Assembly: GCA_022813625.1 (NCBI GenBank)
Contig: JAKLMB010000008.1
Span: forward strand, 434,001 to 498,000
DNA length: 64,000 bases
Source of the DNA: Aaosphaeria pasadenensis
Taxonomy: Eukaryota > Ascomycota > Dothideomycetes > Pleosporales
Direction of reading: 5' to 3'
Under the pieces are notes generated by a model. That model had not been told where the DNA came from. It did not search any database and was given only the letters and a program-made list of their open reading frames with translations. Positions 33,166-44,829 of the stretch are shown here, in pieces (positions within the stretch are counted from its first letter, which is position 1; each line of letters begins with the position of its first letter). Made by a program: the position numbers and the translations under genes.

Positions 33166-33969
33166 TACTTCACCTATCTTTCCATCATGACCACTACCTT
33201 CTGAAGCAATATGCTATGCCCTTGACTATCTCGTATATGAAGCTAAGTAATAACACTCGGTAGATAACCTGAAATCAACGGTATATGCATCGGACACGTA
33301 CAGTGTTGAGACGACTCGAAAAACGAAGCATGGTATTTGTATGCACCTTTCCCGTGCATACGGCTCAACCTACACCATGTGTCGTCACAGCACTCATATA
33401 CTCTCATCAAAAACAGCTTTCAATATTGAAACCCAGTGGTCTTCCAATAGATAAACTCAGTCTTCGTTCATTGGACATTCAACTCGTCACCTTCCCAGTC
33501 CACCCGCCACCCTCTATCTCCCGCGCGCAGGGTATCCGAAGTACCACATAGACACCTTTCTCACCATCGAAGCCCTTCTTTATCATGAACCTTACGCGTG
33601 TATTTCTCACGTCGAGCGATTTAGCAGCACTCGCTCGTTCGGGAAACGTAGGGTCCCCTATAGTCAGTCAGTACAGACCACACCCTCGTCTTCATCCTAA
33701 GAGGTAGGTACATGGGGACTACAAGTAACTCTTACGTAGAGACAAAGACAGAGCGAGTATGACTTATTAGCTAGGGAGACGCAGGGGGTGATCCCGCGCG
33801 GTCTCCCCTGCTTCTTCGGGGGAGCAATATTGCACGTAGTCTGAGGCTCATGATGTAATTTGGTATAATGTAATTTAGCATGATATGGTGTGGTATTGTA
33901 ACATAAACCTAACACGAAACGTGCACACGCTGCTAAATGCTAAATTTTCTCTAATAAAACGGTAAAACC

Positions 33970-35623
33970 TCAAGAGCTACCGCCCTCATCGTCACTGCCT
34001 TCTTCATCATCGTCCGCGATGTCAGTGCGCTCGACGATGAGATTCCCACTCCTGCCTATCCTCTCGCGGAGGGATCCCCCGGTCTTGAGTTCGTAGGCCT
34101 CCCTCGGCATCGGCGACACGAGCTGGAACTTATATTCGTGCTCGAAGCCCGAGGGCTCTTCGGCGCTTCCGACGCCGGTATTGTCATCGTCCGCGGGATT
34201 CAAGACATCGTAGCACTCGACGAAGGCGTAGAGTTCCTCGATGTGCGCGTCGGCTTTGAACCTCCGGACGACGCGGTCGCCAGACGGCATGCGGAGGCTT
34301 ATCCGCACGACGTCTTTGTCGTCGGCGCCAGGTTCGCTGGGGATGGATGTCGCGCGCCATCGTCGCCACTGCGCGAGCTGCTGCGCGTACCGCTCCTTCG
34401 CTTGCTCGCGCTCGAGGGCTTCTTTCTCCTCGCGGGCCTTGCGCTCGGCTTCTTCTTTCTTCTTGCGGGCGCGCTCGCGGTCGACGGCGAGGGACCGCTC
34501 GTACGCGCTGTCTTGCTCTTGTCGGATGTTTCGGGTGGCTTGTTGTTCGGCGCGTTGCGCTCGCACGCGGTTTAGCGGTTCGCTGTGGGCTTGGATACCC
34601 TGGCGGAGCTTGGAGACGAATTGCGCGGGGGGTGTGGGGCCGGCAATGCGCGTGGCGATGCCCATTGCGGTGGAGGAGACTTGAGGTGTGTGGACGATGA
34701 GTGCGGCGAAGGGGAACTTGGTGCAGTTGAGCGCCGTGGACACTTGGTATGCCTCTGAATCCTGCACGTTGCCTGCCCATAGTATGATGTTGTTCTCCGG
34801 GTTCCGCACGAAATCAACCACCTCTTGCGATAGCAACGTGTCTCGGATGAAAGACGAAGTCTCGTCGTGCTCGGGAGACACCAGGACTACGAGGAGGAAC
34901 TTTAGGTCCTTCTTTGCGATGTCGAAAGCGCTGGCATATCCGCCCTCGTGGAAAGGCAGGTTGTTACTGCCATACTCCTCCTCGAACTCCCGGATGAACC
35001 GTGCCGCATTGTCCCTTGGGTTGAGCGGCCGCCTTCCACCTGTCGTCCGCCGTCCCGCAGGTGTGTTGATATTGCTCGCTGTCAGACGACCCCACAACCT
35101 CGGCACGAATGGGAACAGATATCCCATGAACCGGAAATACTTTGACAGCAGAGAGAACACCAGACTGAATGGCGCGAACAGTAATGTCAGGACTAAGGGT
35201 GCTTGTGTGGCTACCTGGTTCTCAGGCTGGGGCACGACTCGAGGCGCGGGTTCTACGCGGACTCGACGACTGGAGGAGGTGGATGATCGAGGTGAGCTAG
35301 AGAAGCCATTCAGCAATGTCTCTTGTCTCCGCGTGTCTTGTGGCGCTGGTATGTCTGCCGTGGCGGCGGCTGCGATGGGGTCTTCTGCGGGTTCGCCGTC
35401 GAAGAAGCGGGCTATCGCGATCTACACATATGTCGGTCGTCAGTCCCAACTCGCGATTCCATTGCGTAGGCTGCTGTCTTTCTCTTACCTGCACGTTCCA
35501 TTGACACCGTTGTAAGAGCGGAACCGCCACATTGATGTCCTGGTCCGTCACCGCGGTGAATTGCTGCAGTGCGAGCTGCTGCTCCTCGGAAAGCTGCGCG
35601 ATGTCGACTCCGCCGTCGGCCAT
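33970..35623 (-). CDS. UBA-UAS-UBX protein, FAF2/Ubx2-type ERAD adaptor
   Basis: Two exons, 35623-35489 and 35421-33970, over a 67-nt intron give 528 aa. Exon 1 holds most of a UBA domain (LSEEQQLALQQFTAVTDQDI, then NVAVPLLQRCQWNVQ). The intron lies inside it and the join continues with IAIARFFDGE. Residues about 105-150 form a hydrophobic hairpin (LVLTLLFAPFSLVFSLLSKY and GYLFPFVP) of the kind that inserts FAF2/UBXD8 in the ER and lipid-droplet membrane. A UAS thioredoxin-like domain follows (LKFLLVVLVSPEHDE). Then comes a long charged coiled coil (about 310-390, RARKKKEEAERKAREEKEAL) and a C-terminal UBX domain that includes FQLVSPMPREAY. Role: recruits Cdc48/p97 to ubiquitinated ER substrates. 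An acidic tail ends the protein. Confidence 0.93.
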
Positions 35624-37280
35624 GGTGATCGTCGTCCGTCCTTTCACTCTCTACGTATACCTTCTCTTATCCTAATATCGGAGCTGTATCGATTGTATGT
35701 CGTGAGGACAGGATTGCAGGCTGGGTGGTACCTCTTTTTCTAGTCCAACAGAAATGGGAGTGTCGGTTGGATCAAATGTTGAGAAGAGTAATGTTGCGTT
35801 ACGCTGCGTTGAGTTGATGGTTCGGGACGGGTGGGCTAGTCCGAAAGTCACAACGTTGCCTTGAGGGTGGGTTATGATGAAATGGCTGCGGCGGCCGCGA
35901 ATCTTCCACCGCCGAATTGCCAAGATTTCGGAACCAGATCCATCGCTTCTTTGTGTCCACCTTTGGTACTCGATAGATAAAGTTGCAGTATGCTGTATCC
36001 TCATATGCATTCTCACTACTATTGTCGAAATCATTCTATCACATTTCCCAGAAGTAACGACACAACCGTTAACCTTAAATACCTACCTAGGTGATCAGTC
36101 CTGTGTTTATTCCCCAACGTAGTGAAGGATACACTCACAAGCAAACCACATTGTATCCAACAAGCACCTCCATAAATTCACCATCAAAACAATTTAAAAA
36201 CAACCAGTCTCCAACACCATAATCCAGAATAAACCAAACCATTCTCACAATATACACTGGGGGATGAAAATTCCCTAAAAATAAAAAGTAAAGACGAATA
36301 CATATTAGGCGCCTTAAAACACAGCTGCTAAACATTACCCACTCCCATGCACGTATAGAACATCAGACGGCAAGTAGCACACAATAGTAAATTAAAAAGG
36401 GTCAATCGATGTGATAACAAATAATGGATACGGTATTGTTGGATACTTACGTATATGTGTGGTCGAGTGGGGAGTACATCCATACATGGATACTCCATTT
36501 GGATGTTGTCTGCCATAATGAGATTACCCGTTTCACCACATTCTAAGCTCATCAGATAGCATCAGCACATCGCCATGTCGAAGCTAGGAACATGCTTGGG
36601 GTAATGACAACGCCAGAAACAAAATCACAGAATGACGACATTGAAAATTAGATATCTTACGACATGCGTGGTGAGCTGGGCGGCACAGCTAGGGCTGAAG
36701 ACATACTCGACGCCAGCCACAAGGCTCTCCGTGTAGAGTGAGCAAAGGGGATCGGAGGTCCTCGTATGAGTTAATTGCATTATTATCTTAGTAAGATTGG
36801 GGTATTTATTGATCATGATACATCGGATGGGGGAACCCGCCATGGAATGCGAACTTTTAGGAATAACGATGCCAATGCGATAGGGTATATGTTATAGGAG
36901 AAAGGAACAAAGGAAAAGGTGAAAGATGTGCTGTCGGCCCCCAGGGGTTGATATCGAATGTTCCCCTCCGCCCCACCAAAGAAAAACGCCGTAAATGCTC
37001 GTACGAATGCTATGCCATGTGTGAAACCTGCTGCGAATAGCAATCACATGTTTCCAAAAGTGTCCGAAGTACAGAATGCCGGTCGCGCTATAAGCGGTAA
37101 TTCGATCGTGATGTGGAAATAGAGACAAGTGGATGGGCGGCGCCGTGCACCGAGATCGTGGCTTCGGGACCGCACGCACTTCTCCGAAGGCGCAACGCCA
37201 TTATGTATGTATGCATGTATGTTTTCTACAAATTAATTACCGAGTCGTTTCGGAACTTGCCACAAGACCCAAATGGGTTC
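35624..37280. other. Intergenic, about 1.7 kb
   Basis: Promoter of the UBX gene at its left end, 3' region of the MIF gene at its right. AT-rich between 36120 and 36450. An ATGTATGT run at 37203-37222. No gene supported. Confidence 0.55.
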
Positions 37281-38499
37281 CTATCGCTTGAAGATGGCGA
37301 TGAAGCTCTTTCTTTTTCCAACCCTAGGGGACTTTGTATCCACTGGGATGGGTGGCGGCGCAATATTGAAGGCCGGTGTGGACTTCGAGCTGGATTTTTC
37401 CTTGAGTTGCTTTGAGGATTTTTCTTTGGTTGAGACCTTACGCGTCAGGTTGCTGGTGCTCGTTGTTTCCTGGTCTTTATCATTCACTGCGATGCCAGAG
37501 TCACAAGGGCCCGGACTGGGAAGAGGAGGGGTTGCCCGCTCGCTCTCGACCACCCTAGAGTCGTGCCTGGCGAGCTGGAAGCTGCTCTTAGCCTTGGTGA
37601 TAACAGATCGTTTCGAGCTCTTCGTAAGAGCACGAACGAGACTAGTGCTCTCTGCAGCCTGCTGGCGTTCCAGTCGCTCAATCTCTCCAAGCATCGTCAT
37701 GCCATTTGTGGCGAGGCTCTCTTCAGCGATGGGCACAAATTTGATGATGCCACGATCTGCGTGTACGCCAATCGTTTCGAACAGGAAGGACTGGATAAGC
37801 GCGGCGTTTCGTTTGTTGAGAGTAGGCTGAATAGAGACGGGGAGTGCGTTGATAGTGAGGATGTAGGTTGGTTCAAAGGATCCGCCGAGCAAGAGGCAAG
37901 CCGAGTGGTTGACAGTAATCATGATCGACGATTCTGGTCGCTGGTATCGTTGGGACAGATGGTGTGATAGGTCGGTCACCAGGGTGTACTCGTCCTTGAT
38001 CTGTGTAACATTAGCAAGCGTTCCAGTCTAGAAGGGGACATGGGTGCAGCGGGGAACGTACAATGACATTCGTGCGGAGGTCCGCAATGACAGGTGCATC
38101 CTTGGTCACGCGGTCGCGAGAGGAGGAAGTGGAATCGTCCTTGTATGCAAACCGATCCTCAAAGAACTGGGCGCGCTGGCGCGAGTTTGAGTTGGTCGGT
38201 GGGTGGTGGCCATTTGTGGCACCACGACTGGCGGATCGGGTATGTCGTGCATCATCAAAACCAACGTTTTGCTCGGAAATGGCCTGGACAGAGCGCGGCG
38301 AGGAATCAAAGGAAACGGTTGACCTGGATGGCGACAAATGGCCTTCCGTAGGTCTAGGAGCCTGGAGCGAGATGCCGGCAGGTTTTGGAAAGGCATCGGC
38401 TTCGATTTGAGCGGTAGTATTTGTATTGGTATCCTCAGCAGAGGGCGAGGACGATCGCGACATTGGCGCGGGCGAGCTACCGTTGGCCGAATGTGGCAT
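37281..38499 (-). CDS. MIF-domain (tautomerase superfamily) protein with long tails
   Basis: Two exons, 38499-38062 and 38000-37281, over a 61-nt intron give 385 aa. Residues 1-130 are Ser/Thr/Pro-rich and look disordered. The MIF fold starts near DAPVIADLRTNVI (135-146) and continues over the exon join. It includes ITVNHSACLLLGGSFEPTY, which matches the GGSxEP turn of MIF, and then NKRNAALIQSFLFETIGVHA. After about residue 255 the tail is Ser/Lys/Thr-rich and ends very basic (GKRKSFIAIFKR). Animal MIF has a free N-terminal catalytic proline. Here the matching proline (P136) is internal, so tautomerase activity would require cleavage or be absent. No signal peptide. Function unknown in fungi; membership of the family is supported by the GGSxEP region and the following helix. 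Confidence 0.85.
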
Positions 38500-41400
38500 G
38501 CTGTCGTGGGCACGTCACAGCAGAAAATATGGTACAGATAGGTGCCCAGAAGAAGGTCAAGTCAGTGCCGTTGGGTATGTTCGTCTGTATTCGATATGTA
38601 TGTATCTGTTTTGTGTGTATTTGAAGGGCCTGGATACGTAATGACTGTTTACAGTCCCTGTGGGAGGCGGTATGCCTGAAAAACGAACGATGGAGGTTGA
38701 CCGAGTGTTGTTTGGTTACTTCTGGGTGTTTGTTGTTTGGAGAGGGGAGCCGTGGAATTCCTGAGGCGGGACCGAAGGGGAGTGAAGGGACTAGATATGG
38801 ATTAAAAGAGGTGTGGGTGATGTGGTAAGGCACTTGTAGTGGTACTACCGTGCAGATCACGGGCCCTTGAGTAGTCCGGAATGGGGTGTCTCTTATCGAT
38901 GGTCCACGGGGTGACAGACAGGTAAATTGGGTATAGGTAGCTAGGAGAAACTGTTTGAGTCGGTGGAGGCGTTCGGATGTGTGCGATGCGTGAGCATGAG
39001 AGTGAGCGTGGCCGTGGTTCAAGGTTGATCAGAGGGGTGGTTTTAGGTGGGCGGGTGGGTGCTCAAACTCAGGGTAATACTCGTAGATGAAGTTGTGGTG
39101 GCGGAGGGGCGAGGAGAAACGAGAGGACGCGTGTGAGTGAGAGAATGTGGGATGGGAGTCTGGTAGTAATATTTGTGTAATAATAGAGCTGGAAGAGGTG
39201 GAACAAACAACAGGAGCGAGGGACAGGAGTAAAGTAGAAAGTAGAAGGGAGGGAGGATAGAGAGAAGGAAGAGAAGGAAAAGGAGCAGGAGTCAGGATGA
39301 GAAGTAGTGACCTGGTGTATGGAGAGTGTTGAAACAATGTGGAGGATTGCCCGGTGGATATTTGGGTGATTATATTATGGGAGGAGTAGAAAGAGGAAGA
39401 AGAAGAAGAGGCCGAGAGGAATGTATGCCATGGAGGGATGAAGGCGTACTTTAATGGGATGCATGGAATGGCGGTGATGGTGGGAATAATAATAATTAAT
39501 TCATGCGCCGTCCATAGCAAGTCAATTAGGTTCAGGTTAGTTTTGGTCAAGAGTACAGAGGATTAATTATAGTAATTACAGTAAGGTATCCATGGTCTAC
39601 ATGGCTGGGGAGTACGGGGGAGTACAGAGTATCTTCAAAGTATTCTGTTGATTTGTTGGTAGAGAAAGTAGACGGTCGGTGGTGATGATGGCAATGATAA
39701 TATAAAAAGAGTGTGCATGTGCGCTGAAGAGTGGAACGGGAGGCTGTAAATTGATTGATTCGATCGATTGAATCGAATGAATGGATGAACCTTCCATACC
39801 AGAACCCTGTCACCCTGTCTACAGAGGGTTGGCACGTCTTCTATAATTACATAGGTACCTACTCCGTAGAGTATCCATCTAAGAGTGTACTGTAGCCAAT
39901 AAATAATCTCAACTCCTTGCAACAAAACCTTGTAAATGCACTGTTGTAGGCATAAAATACTACCAGTGGCAGAGAGCCAGCCCGACATGCCAACCCTCTG
40001 TACCAACGGGGATGTGACTTTCGCATTGCATCACGCAGCACTTTAAACCCACCCACACATCCCCAACCAATGAACCTGCACTACACACAACAATACACTC
40101 TACATACAACTACAAGTACGCTGCCTGTTTTTCTTGGGCGATGAGGGACGAGGGACGAGGGACGAAGGTGGGCCAGGCAGGGTTTGAATGGACTCGCCTA
40201 GGTTTCCTCTCTTCTTAATTCATGCCGGACATTTGGTCCTTCTTCTATGATCAAGGATCTCTTATATTCATTCCCTACAGAAGAGTTACATACTGTAGAC
40301 AGAGAACGTACGGTTTGTATAGAGCATTCAGTACGGAGTACTCTACACGTAGTTGTGGACCGAGTAATCGTGATAAGCTAAGAATAAATACCTACCTAGA
40401 ACGCCTAGGTAGATAATACCATCGTTATGTATAATATCCACCAAGCGCTTGCAACTTGTCAGACGCCGGTGTGCGGCGCATACATGATACATATCCATAC
40501 AGACATCCGAAGCATACATGCCTAGCCTAGGTAGCCTAGGTAGATACCTGGTAGGTCGGTATCTTCAGATGTTGCTCCACATGGCTTCAGCATACTCCTT
40601 TCGGCCTACAGTCTACCCAACCTAACCTACTTGTTGTATTTTAGTACTTTGTAACCATCTTCAATGGCATTGCTCTTCCCACGACTGCTAACTACAAAAT
40701 GATAGATGCTTCGTCACTAATCACCAACGTTGGTACGCACAGTACTGTGTATACGTGACCTTACGCCAGTCCCCTTGATTCGGGATCCTTCATGTCTTCT
40801 TTTGGACTTGTCTCAGCCGTGCTCCCAACATCTGCCCGCCGAACATCCTCTTACATCTTGCAACCACACGTCTCTCCAATAGTTATCTTCACATCCCTTT
40901 TACATATTAAAAGGCCACCCTGCCCTACTGTTTACATACTCGCCCCGCCCGGCGCTGGCACGGCTGGCCTGGACACCTGCAGCCTCCAAGAATTGAAATG
41001 AATCTCGACATCTGGCACCAGCCTTACCTACACGCTGTACAGTTTACACACACGCTCGCTCTAGACACCCGGTGAACGCCACGTCCGGACGCACGCATGT
41101 ACTCCCCTGCTGCCGTGCTACTCGTACTGCACGTACCGAAGTATAGATGAAAACCTATGGACCTTGACGCCGATATCGACGGGTCCTAGTCGAACCTCTC
41201 ACCAAAACTGGCATTAAATATTGCTGCACGCGGTCCATCGAAGCTTCTCTGTGCGGCTGCTGACGTTGTGGTCATGCTGCAGTGCCTCCGTGTCCCCTGC
41301 GCTTTTGTCTACGCGAAGCTGCACTCCCCTTTACGGCACCGTTCCTCTTCGAATTTTCGATATTTCAGGCCTGCTTTGCTGTACTAATTCACCACGATAC

Positions 41401-43173
41401 GTGGTTCTTGCCCAAAATGACCATCTTCTGCTCAGTCTCGCTTCGCTCAAACGTTGCCCCAAACAGCTGGAGATCTGGTTGCCCTTAGTGCCCGGCGCCT
41501 TGAGGTTCGAGACTACAGACAGTCTTCCACGTACTACCCACCATCAAACCCAAGGATTAATTAGTGGAACGGTCACAGAAACACAATTTCTTGATTCTTT
41601 TTGCTTTGTATCTGGGGCGCGACGTAGCCTACCTTATTCCATTTTCCAATTGCTACGGCCTGCCACACCACCTTCGCAAGGGACGGCTTTGCTTCTGCCA
41701 CACTTTTGTTTTGTTCTTCATCGGTCCTCATGCAAGAACATCACCTGGCCACTCATCGGAGTAGCACCGAATCCGACAACTATCCCTTCCTGTTCTACAT
41801 AGACTACCCAGGCATACACCTGTCACGACATGTATACCCACATGCACCCCAGGCCAGGGCCACCAGATACTCCTGGCAGCCGACGACCGAGAACAAGTCC
41901 CAGGAATTAATTCCCCTGCTGTGCTCCGGCTTTCCATCCTGATTGACATCTTCGGGGTACAGCAATGTAGTACCAGAAAGCCACAAACACTACTTCCAGT
42001 CTGGCGTCCAAGATCAGTTGCAGGTGGGTGGTGTGCGTGCTTCCGATCTTAGATTAATCGTCTACCCGTCTGCACAGGTGACGATAATATTGTTTGGCCG
42101 TCTCATTTCATATGTATAGAGGGTAGGCTCCTTGCAAGTATTTCATGCCTACAACTATGTATTCACGAGTACATTTATGAGGCCATGAGGCTGCTGAACT
42201 GGTTACTGAGTATGTACTCCTGGATAACCAGCTCAATCCCCATACCTGGATCAAGATCTGGCCGACCACACCTGCTGCACACATTCACAAACGGGGCCAA
42301 ACCGCGCATGTCAGAACTCTGTCGAGATTGGATACGTACTGCATCTGCCGCGTAACGTTCTACGGTACTGGCTTTGCAGCAACACGACCCAAACTTTTCC
42401 GCAAAAAGAGGAAAATCGAACAATATTGATACGCTATCCTCCCTCATACTCACCCACCCTATTCGACTTTGTGAGTCGTCTCCAAGCCTCCTTTTCAATG
42501 TGAAACCGCCCGCACCCACCGTCTGCAGTGGCCCTTTCTTCCGGAGAATTTCGTTTGTCTTCGGCGATGCAAGAAACATTGGTGGTGTTGGTGGTACGGG
42601 ATCAGCTAAACGGTGTACTACCAAATGATCTGGTGGTATCCGTGATCGCCGTGAGATCGCCAGGTGCCGCCGCGCTTGATATTCCCTTCTGAGCCCGCTG
42701 GCAAAGTATTAGAATGTCGATTGAAGGTTTGATATTGCTGGCTTAATGGAAATATTTATCATTTGCTGGTGCTTCTTGGCAATGCATTCGTAGACTACAG
42801 ACCTAAACTTATTCGTTAATGGTAGCTGAAGTGTTAGTCTTGTGATGCAATAATGGTAGGGAGATGCGGGGCAGGTAATTAGTAGTCCGTAGTGATCGGT
42901 ATCGTCAATCTCGACAACAAACCCATTTTAAATTGTAAACCAATACACCGTAGTCATGGAAACTCGAACAACTTGACCAGGCAGAATTCTGCATCTCAAC
43001 TTGCGGTGAATGCTGGAGGTGCTGTCCATTTCTTGAGTGCAGGCCACGTGCATTGGCAAGGCTCACCTGATAGCGCGCGCGTCCAGCACCAACACCATAA
43101 CACGCTACACAGCACGTCTAGCACAACCAACGAACACCTCACTTCCACAAAAAGCGCAAACTCGACGACGACG
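38500..43173. other. Gene-poor stretch, 4.7 kb
   Basis: Left part (38500-39500) is purine-rich on plus, that is pyrimidine-rich on minus, and may be the leader/promoter of the MIF gene. A MITE-like element lies at 39820-40002. TAGGTACC/CCTAGG short repeats cluster at 40390-40560. Frames at 41221-41802 (+) and 42175-42624 (-) have no recognisable family. The latter, 149 codons, has a mildly protein-like look but no supported promoter or exons. Confidence 0.5.
39820..40002 (-). mobile_element. MITE-like element, copy A
   Basis: Left end ACAGAGGGTTGGCACGTC and right end, read in reverse, ACAGAGGGTTGGCATGTC form a terminal inverted repeat with one C/T mismatch in 18 bp. A TA dinucleotide flanks each end, as after insertion at TA. 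The interior (about 145 bp) has no coding capacity and shares blocks with three other copies in this window. Drawn on minus so that it is opposite to copies B and D. Confidence 0.72.
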
Positions 43174-43719
43174 ATGCCGCCGGCCCCAAAGGCAAGCAAC
43201 GTTCCGAAGCGAAAGGGCCCGGCATTCAAACCGCCCCGTCCTGTCAATTCGTCCACGACGACTGCACAACGCGGTCCAGCGGCCACGACTTCACGCGTTG
43301 CCGGCCCCGCAAAGAAGACATCTGCTGCGGGGGCTGGTTTGCAGCCCTCTTTGACGCTCATTTCTGATTCAGAGGATGAGGACGACGAACAGGATGCCCT
43401 TTCACAGTCGGATCGCGATGAGTTGATGGAGGACGCGATCGAGATCGAACATACTTCGATACTGCAGCCTCAGCTGGATCCTATACCCGAAAAGCTGCTG
43501 GCAAGGTTGTTATATGAGGGCTTTGAGGACAAGGACATGAAGATCCAGAAGGGTGCCATGGAGCTCGTGGGAAAGTACATGGAGATATTCGTGCGCGAAG
43601 CTGTTGCGAGAGCGCGGTTCGAGCGCAGCGAAGCCCGGCAAGGAGGCAGCCATATGGACGGGTATTTGCAAGTTGAGGATCTTGAGAAACTGGCGCCACA
43701 GCTAGTGCTGGATTTCTAA
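43174..43719 (+). CDS. CENP-X/MHF2 (kinetochore and Fanconi-pathway histone-fold protein)
   Basis: Single exon, 181 aa from the ATG at 43174 (context ACGATGCC). The open frame continues upstream to 42892, but that part is not protein-like. Residues about 103-181 are the CENP-X histone-fold domain: PIPEKLLARLLYEGFEDKDM, GAMELVGKYMEIFVREAVAR and GYLQVEDLEKLAPQLVLDF. The domain alone equals the full length of animal and yeast MHF2 (about 80 aa). The extra 100 N-terminal residues are Lys/Pro/Ala/Thr-rich. They include LTLISDSEDEDDE at about 60-72, a hydrophobic core followed by acidic residues as in SUMO-interacting motifs. Role: pairs with MHF1/CENP-S as a heterotetramer that binds branched DNA with the FANCM/Mph1 helicase and acts at the kinetochore. 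Confidence 0.9.
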   Translation: MPPAPKASNVPKRKGPAFKPPRPVNSSTTTAQRGPAATTSRVAGPAKKTSAAGAGLQPSLTLISDSEDEDDEQDALSQSDRDELMEDAIEIEHTSILQPQLDPIPEKLLARLLYEGFEDKDMKIQKGAMELVGKYMEIFVREAVARARFERSEARQGGSHMDGYLQVEDLEKLAPQLVLDF

Positions 43720-44829
43720 GTTGGGGTCGTCTTCTCCAGATATTGATCACCCGCGAAAAGAAGGGGTGTGGCGCGTTCTCGTGCCAGAGTGCCTCGTTAC
43801 CTTTGCTGTAAAGGGCTTAAACATACGACTGACTACGAAACTATTGTCGCTCGCAAACAGAGATTGTTCTCAGAGTCGCTGAAGCAGTAACAATGCTATG
43901 AAACGCGACAAGACGGACTGCTCTGGCCAGAGTGTGCCTTGATGTCATCCTCGCAATAACGAACTCATGTTACATCAAACAATATCCACGGATGGGCAGT
44001 TTCCACGCGGCATGAGATGGACATGAATACAGCAAACAATGCAATCTCGCATGGGAGCCATCCGAACGTTTTTGGTAACCCCGGTCTAGACGTTCCCGGA
44101 TCAACAGGTCGTGTCGGGCATGCTGAGGCATTCTGTAACGCAGACCAAACAGGGGACGCTTCGTCACATCGACCCCCCAACCCCAAAACGAGAATAATTT
44201 CGACCTCCCTAATTTGGTATGAATGAATGCAATAATTCAACAAACACAATTGATGGATTAGTATGAAATGAATTGCACGAGTTGACTGAGCCATTCGATC
44301 TTATTATCACATTTGCGCTGCACTGTGGCCATTCAAACGTTGCGATTTGCGTGGTTGTACTCTGCGTACAATAGTAGGCCGGGGCTAGTTGGGGGATATT
44401 ATCTCGCTTCGGCACGTTGAGCCTCAGATCCGGAAGTTAACCCGCCGAGCGCGTGGCTGATGCACGAACTGATTCTGACATGTCGCAGATGGGACATTCT
44501 ATGCTTCGAATACGTCTTGGCTACCCTGGAGTACGTCGGCACCAGTGCGCACTAGCCGTTGATCCACAGACGTCTTCATGCCTTAAGAATCGCTATAGCC
44601 ATGTAGTCAGGCTCACATCTCCTCCATCTCCTCCGTACTTTGTGTTTGCTTTCCTTTCCACTTTCTCTTCAATTCCTTTCTTGCGGTCTTCCGTATTCAA
44701 TTCTTAATTTCATCTGGCCAGTCCAGTTCAGAGCGCTAGTCGCCTTTATTCACGCACGTCTATTACAATCTAGTAATTCCAAAGTCACTCCTTTCGACAA
44801 GGTCAGAAAAATTAAAATCCACATACACA
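43720..44829. other. Intergenic
   Basis: 3' region of MHF2 and promoter/leader of the cupredoxin gene, the latter CT-rich at about 44620-44700. No gene seen. Confidence 0.6.

Larger units (their letters stand above)
31968..33969. other. Intergenic with decayed repeat and orphan ORF
   Basis: AT-rich from 32000 to 32400. Contains the degenerate tandem repeat (32409-32574) and an orphan frame (32590-33165), both listed. Beyond 33165 nothing is recognised; TAGGTA-type short repeats near 33700. Confidence 0.55.

Noticed and set aside
40390..40560. Clustered TAGGTACC and CCTAGG repeats as a possible regulatory array
   Set aside because: Similar short motifs occur in most intergenic regions of this window; they look like genome-wide background and show no ordered spacing.
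41221..41802. A 193-codon plus-strand frame
   Set aside because: Skewed to Ser, Leu, Cys and Thr without motifs; no start context or exon partners.
42175..42624. A 149-codon minus-strand frame with a possible GTATGG donor near its end
   Set aside because: The only nearby acceptor would make a 26-nt intron, and no family is recognised. Kept as unsupported.
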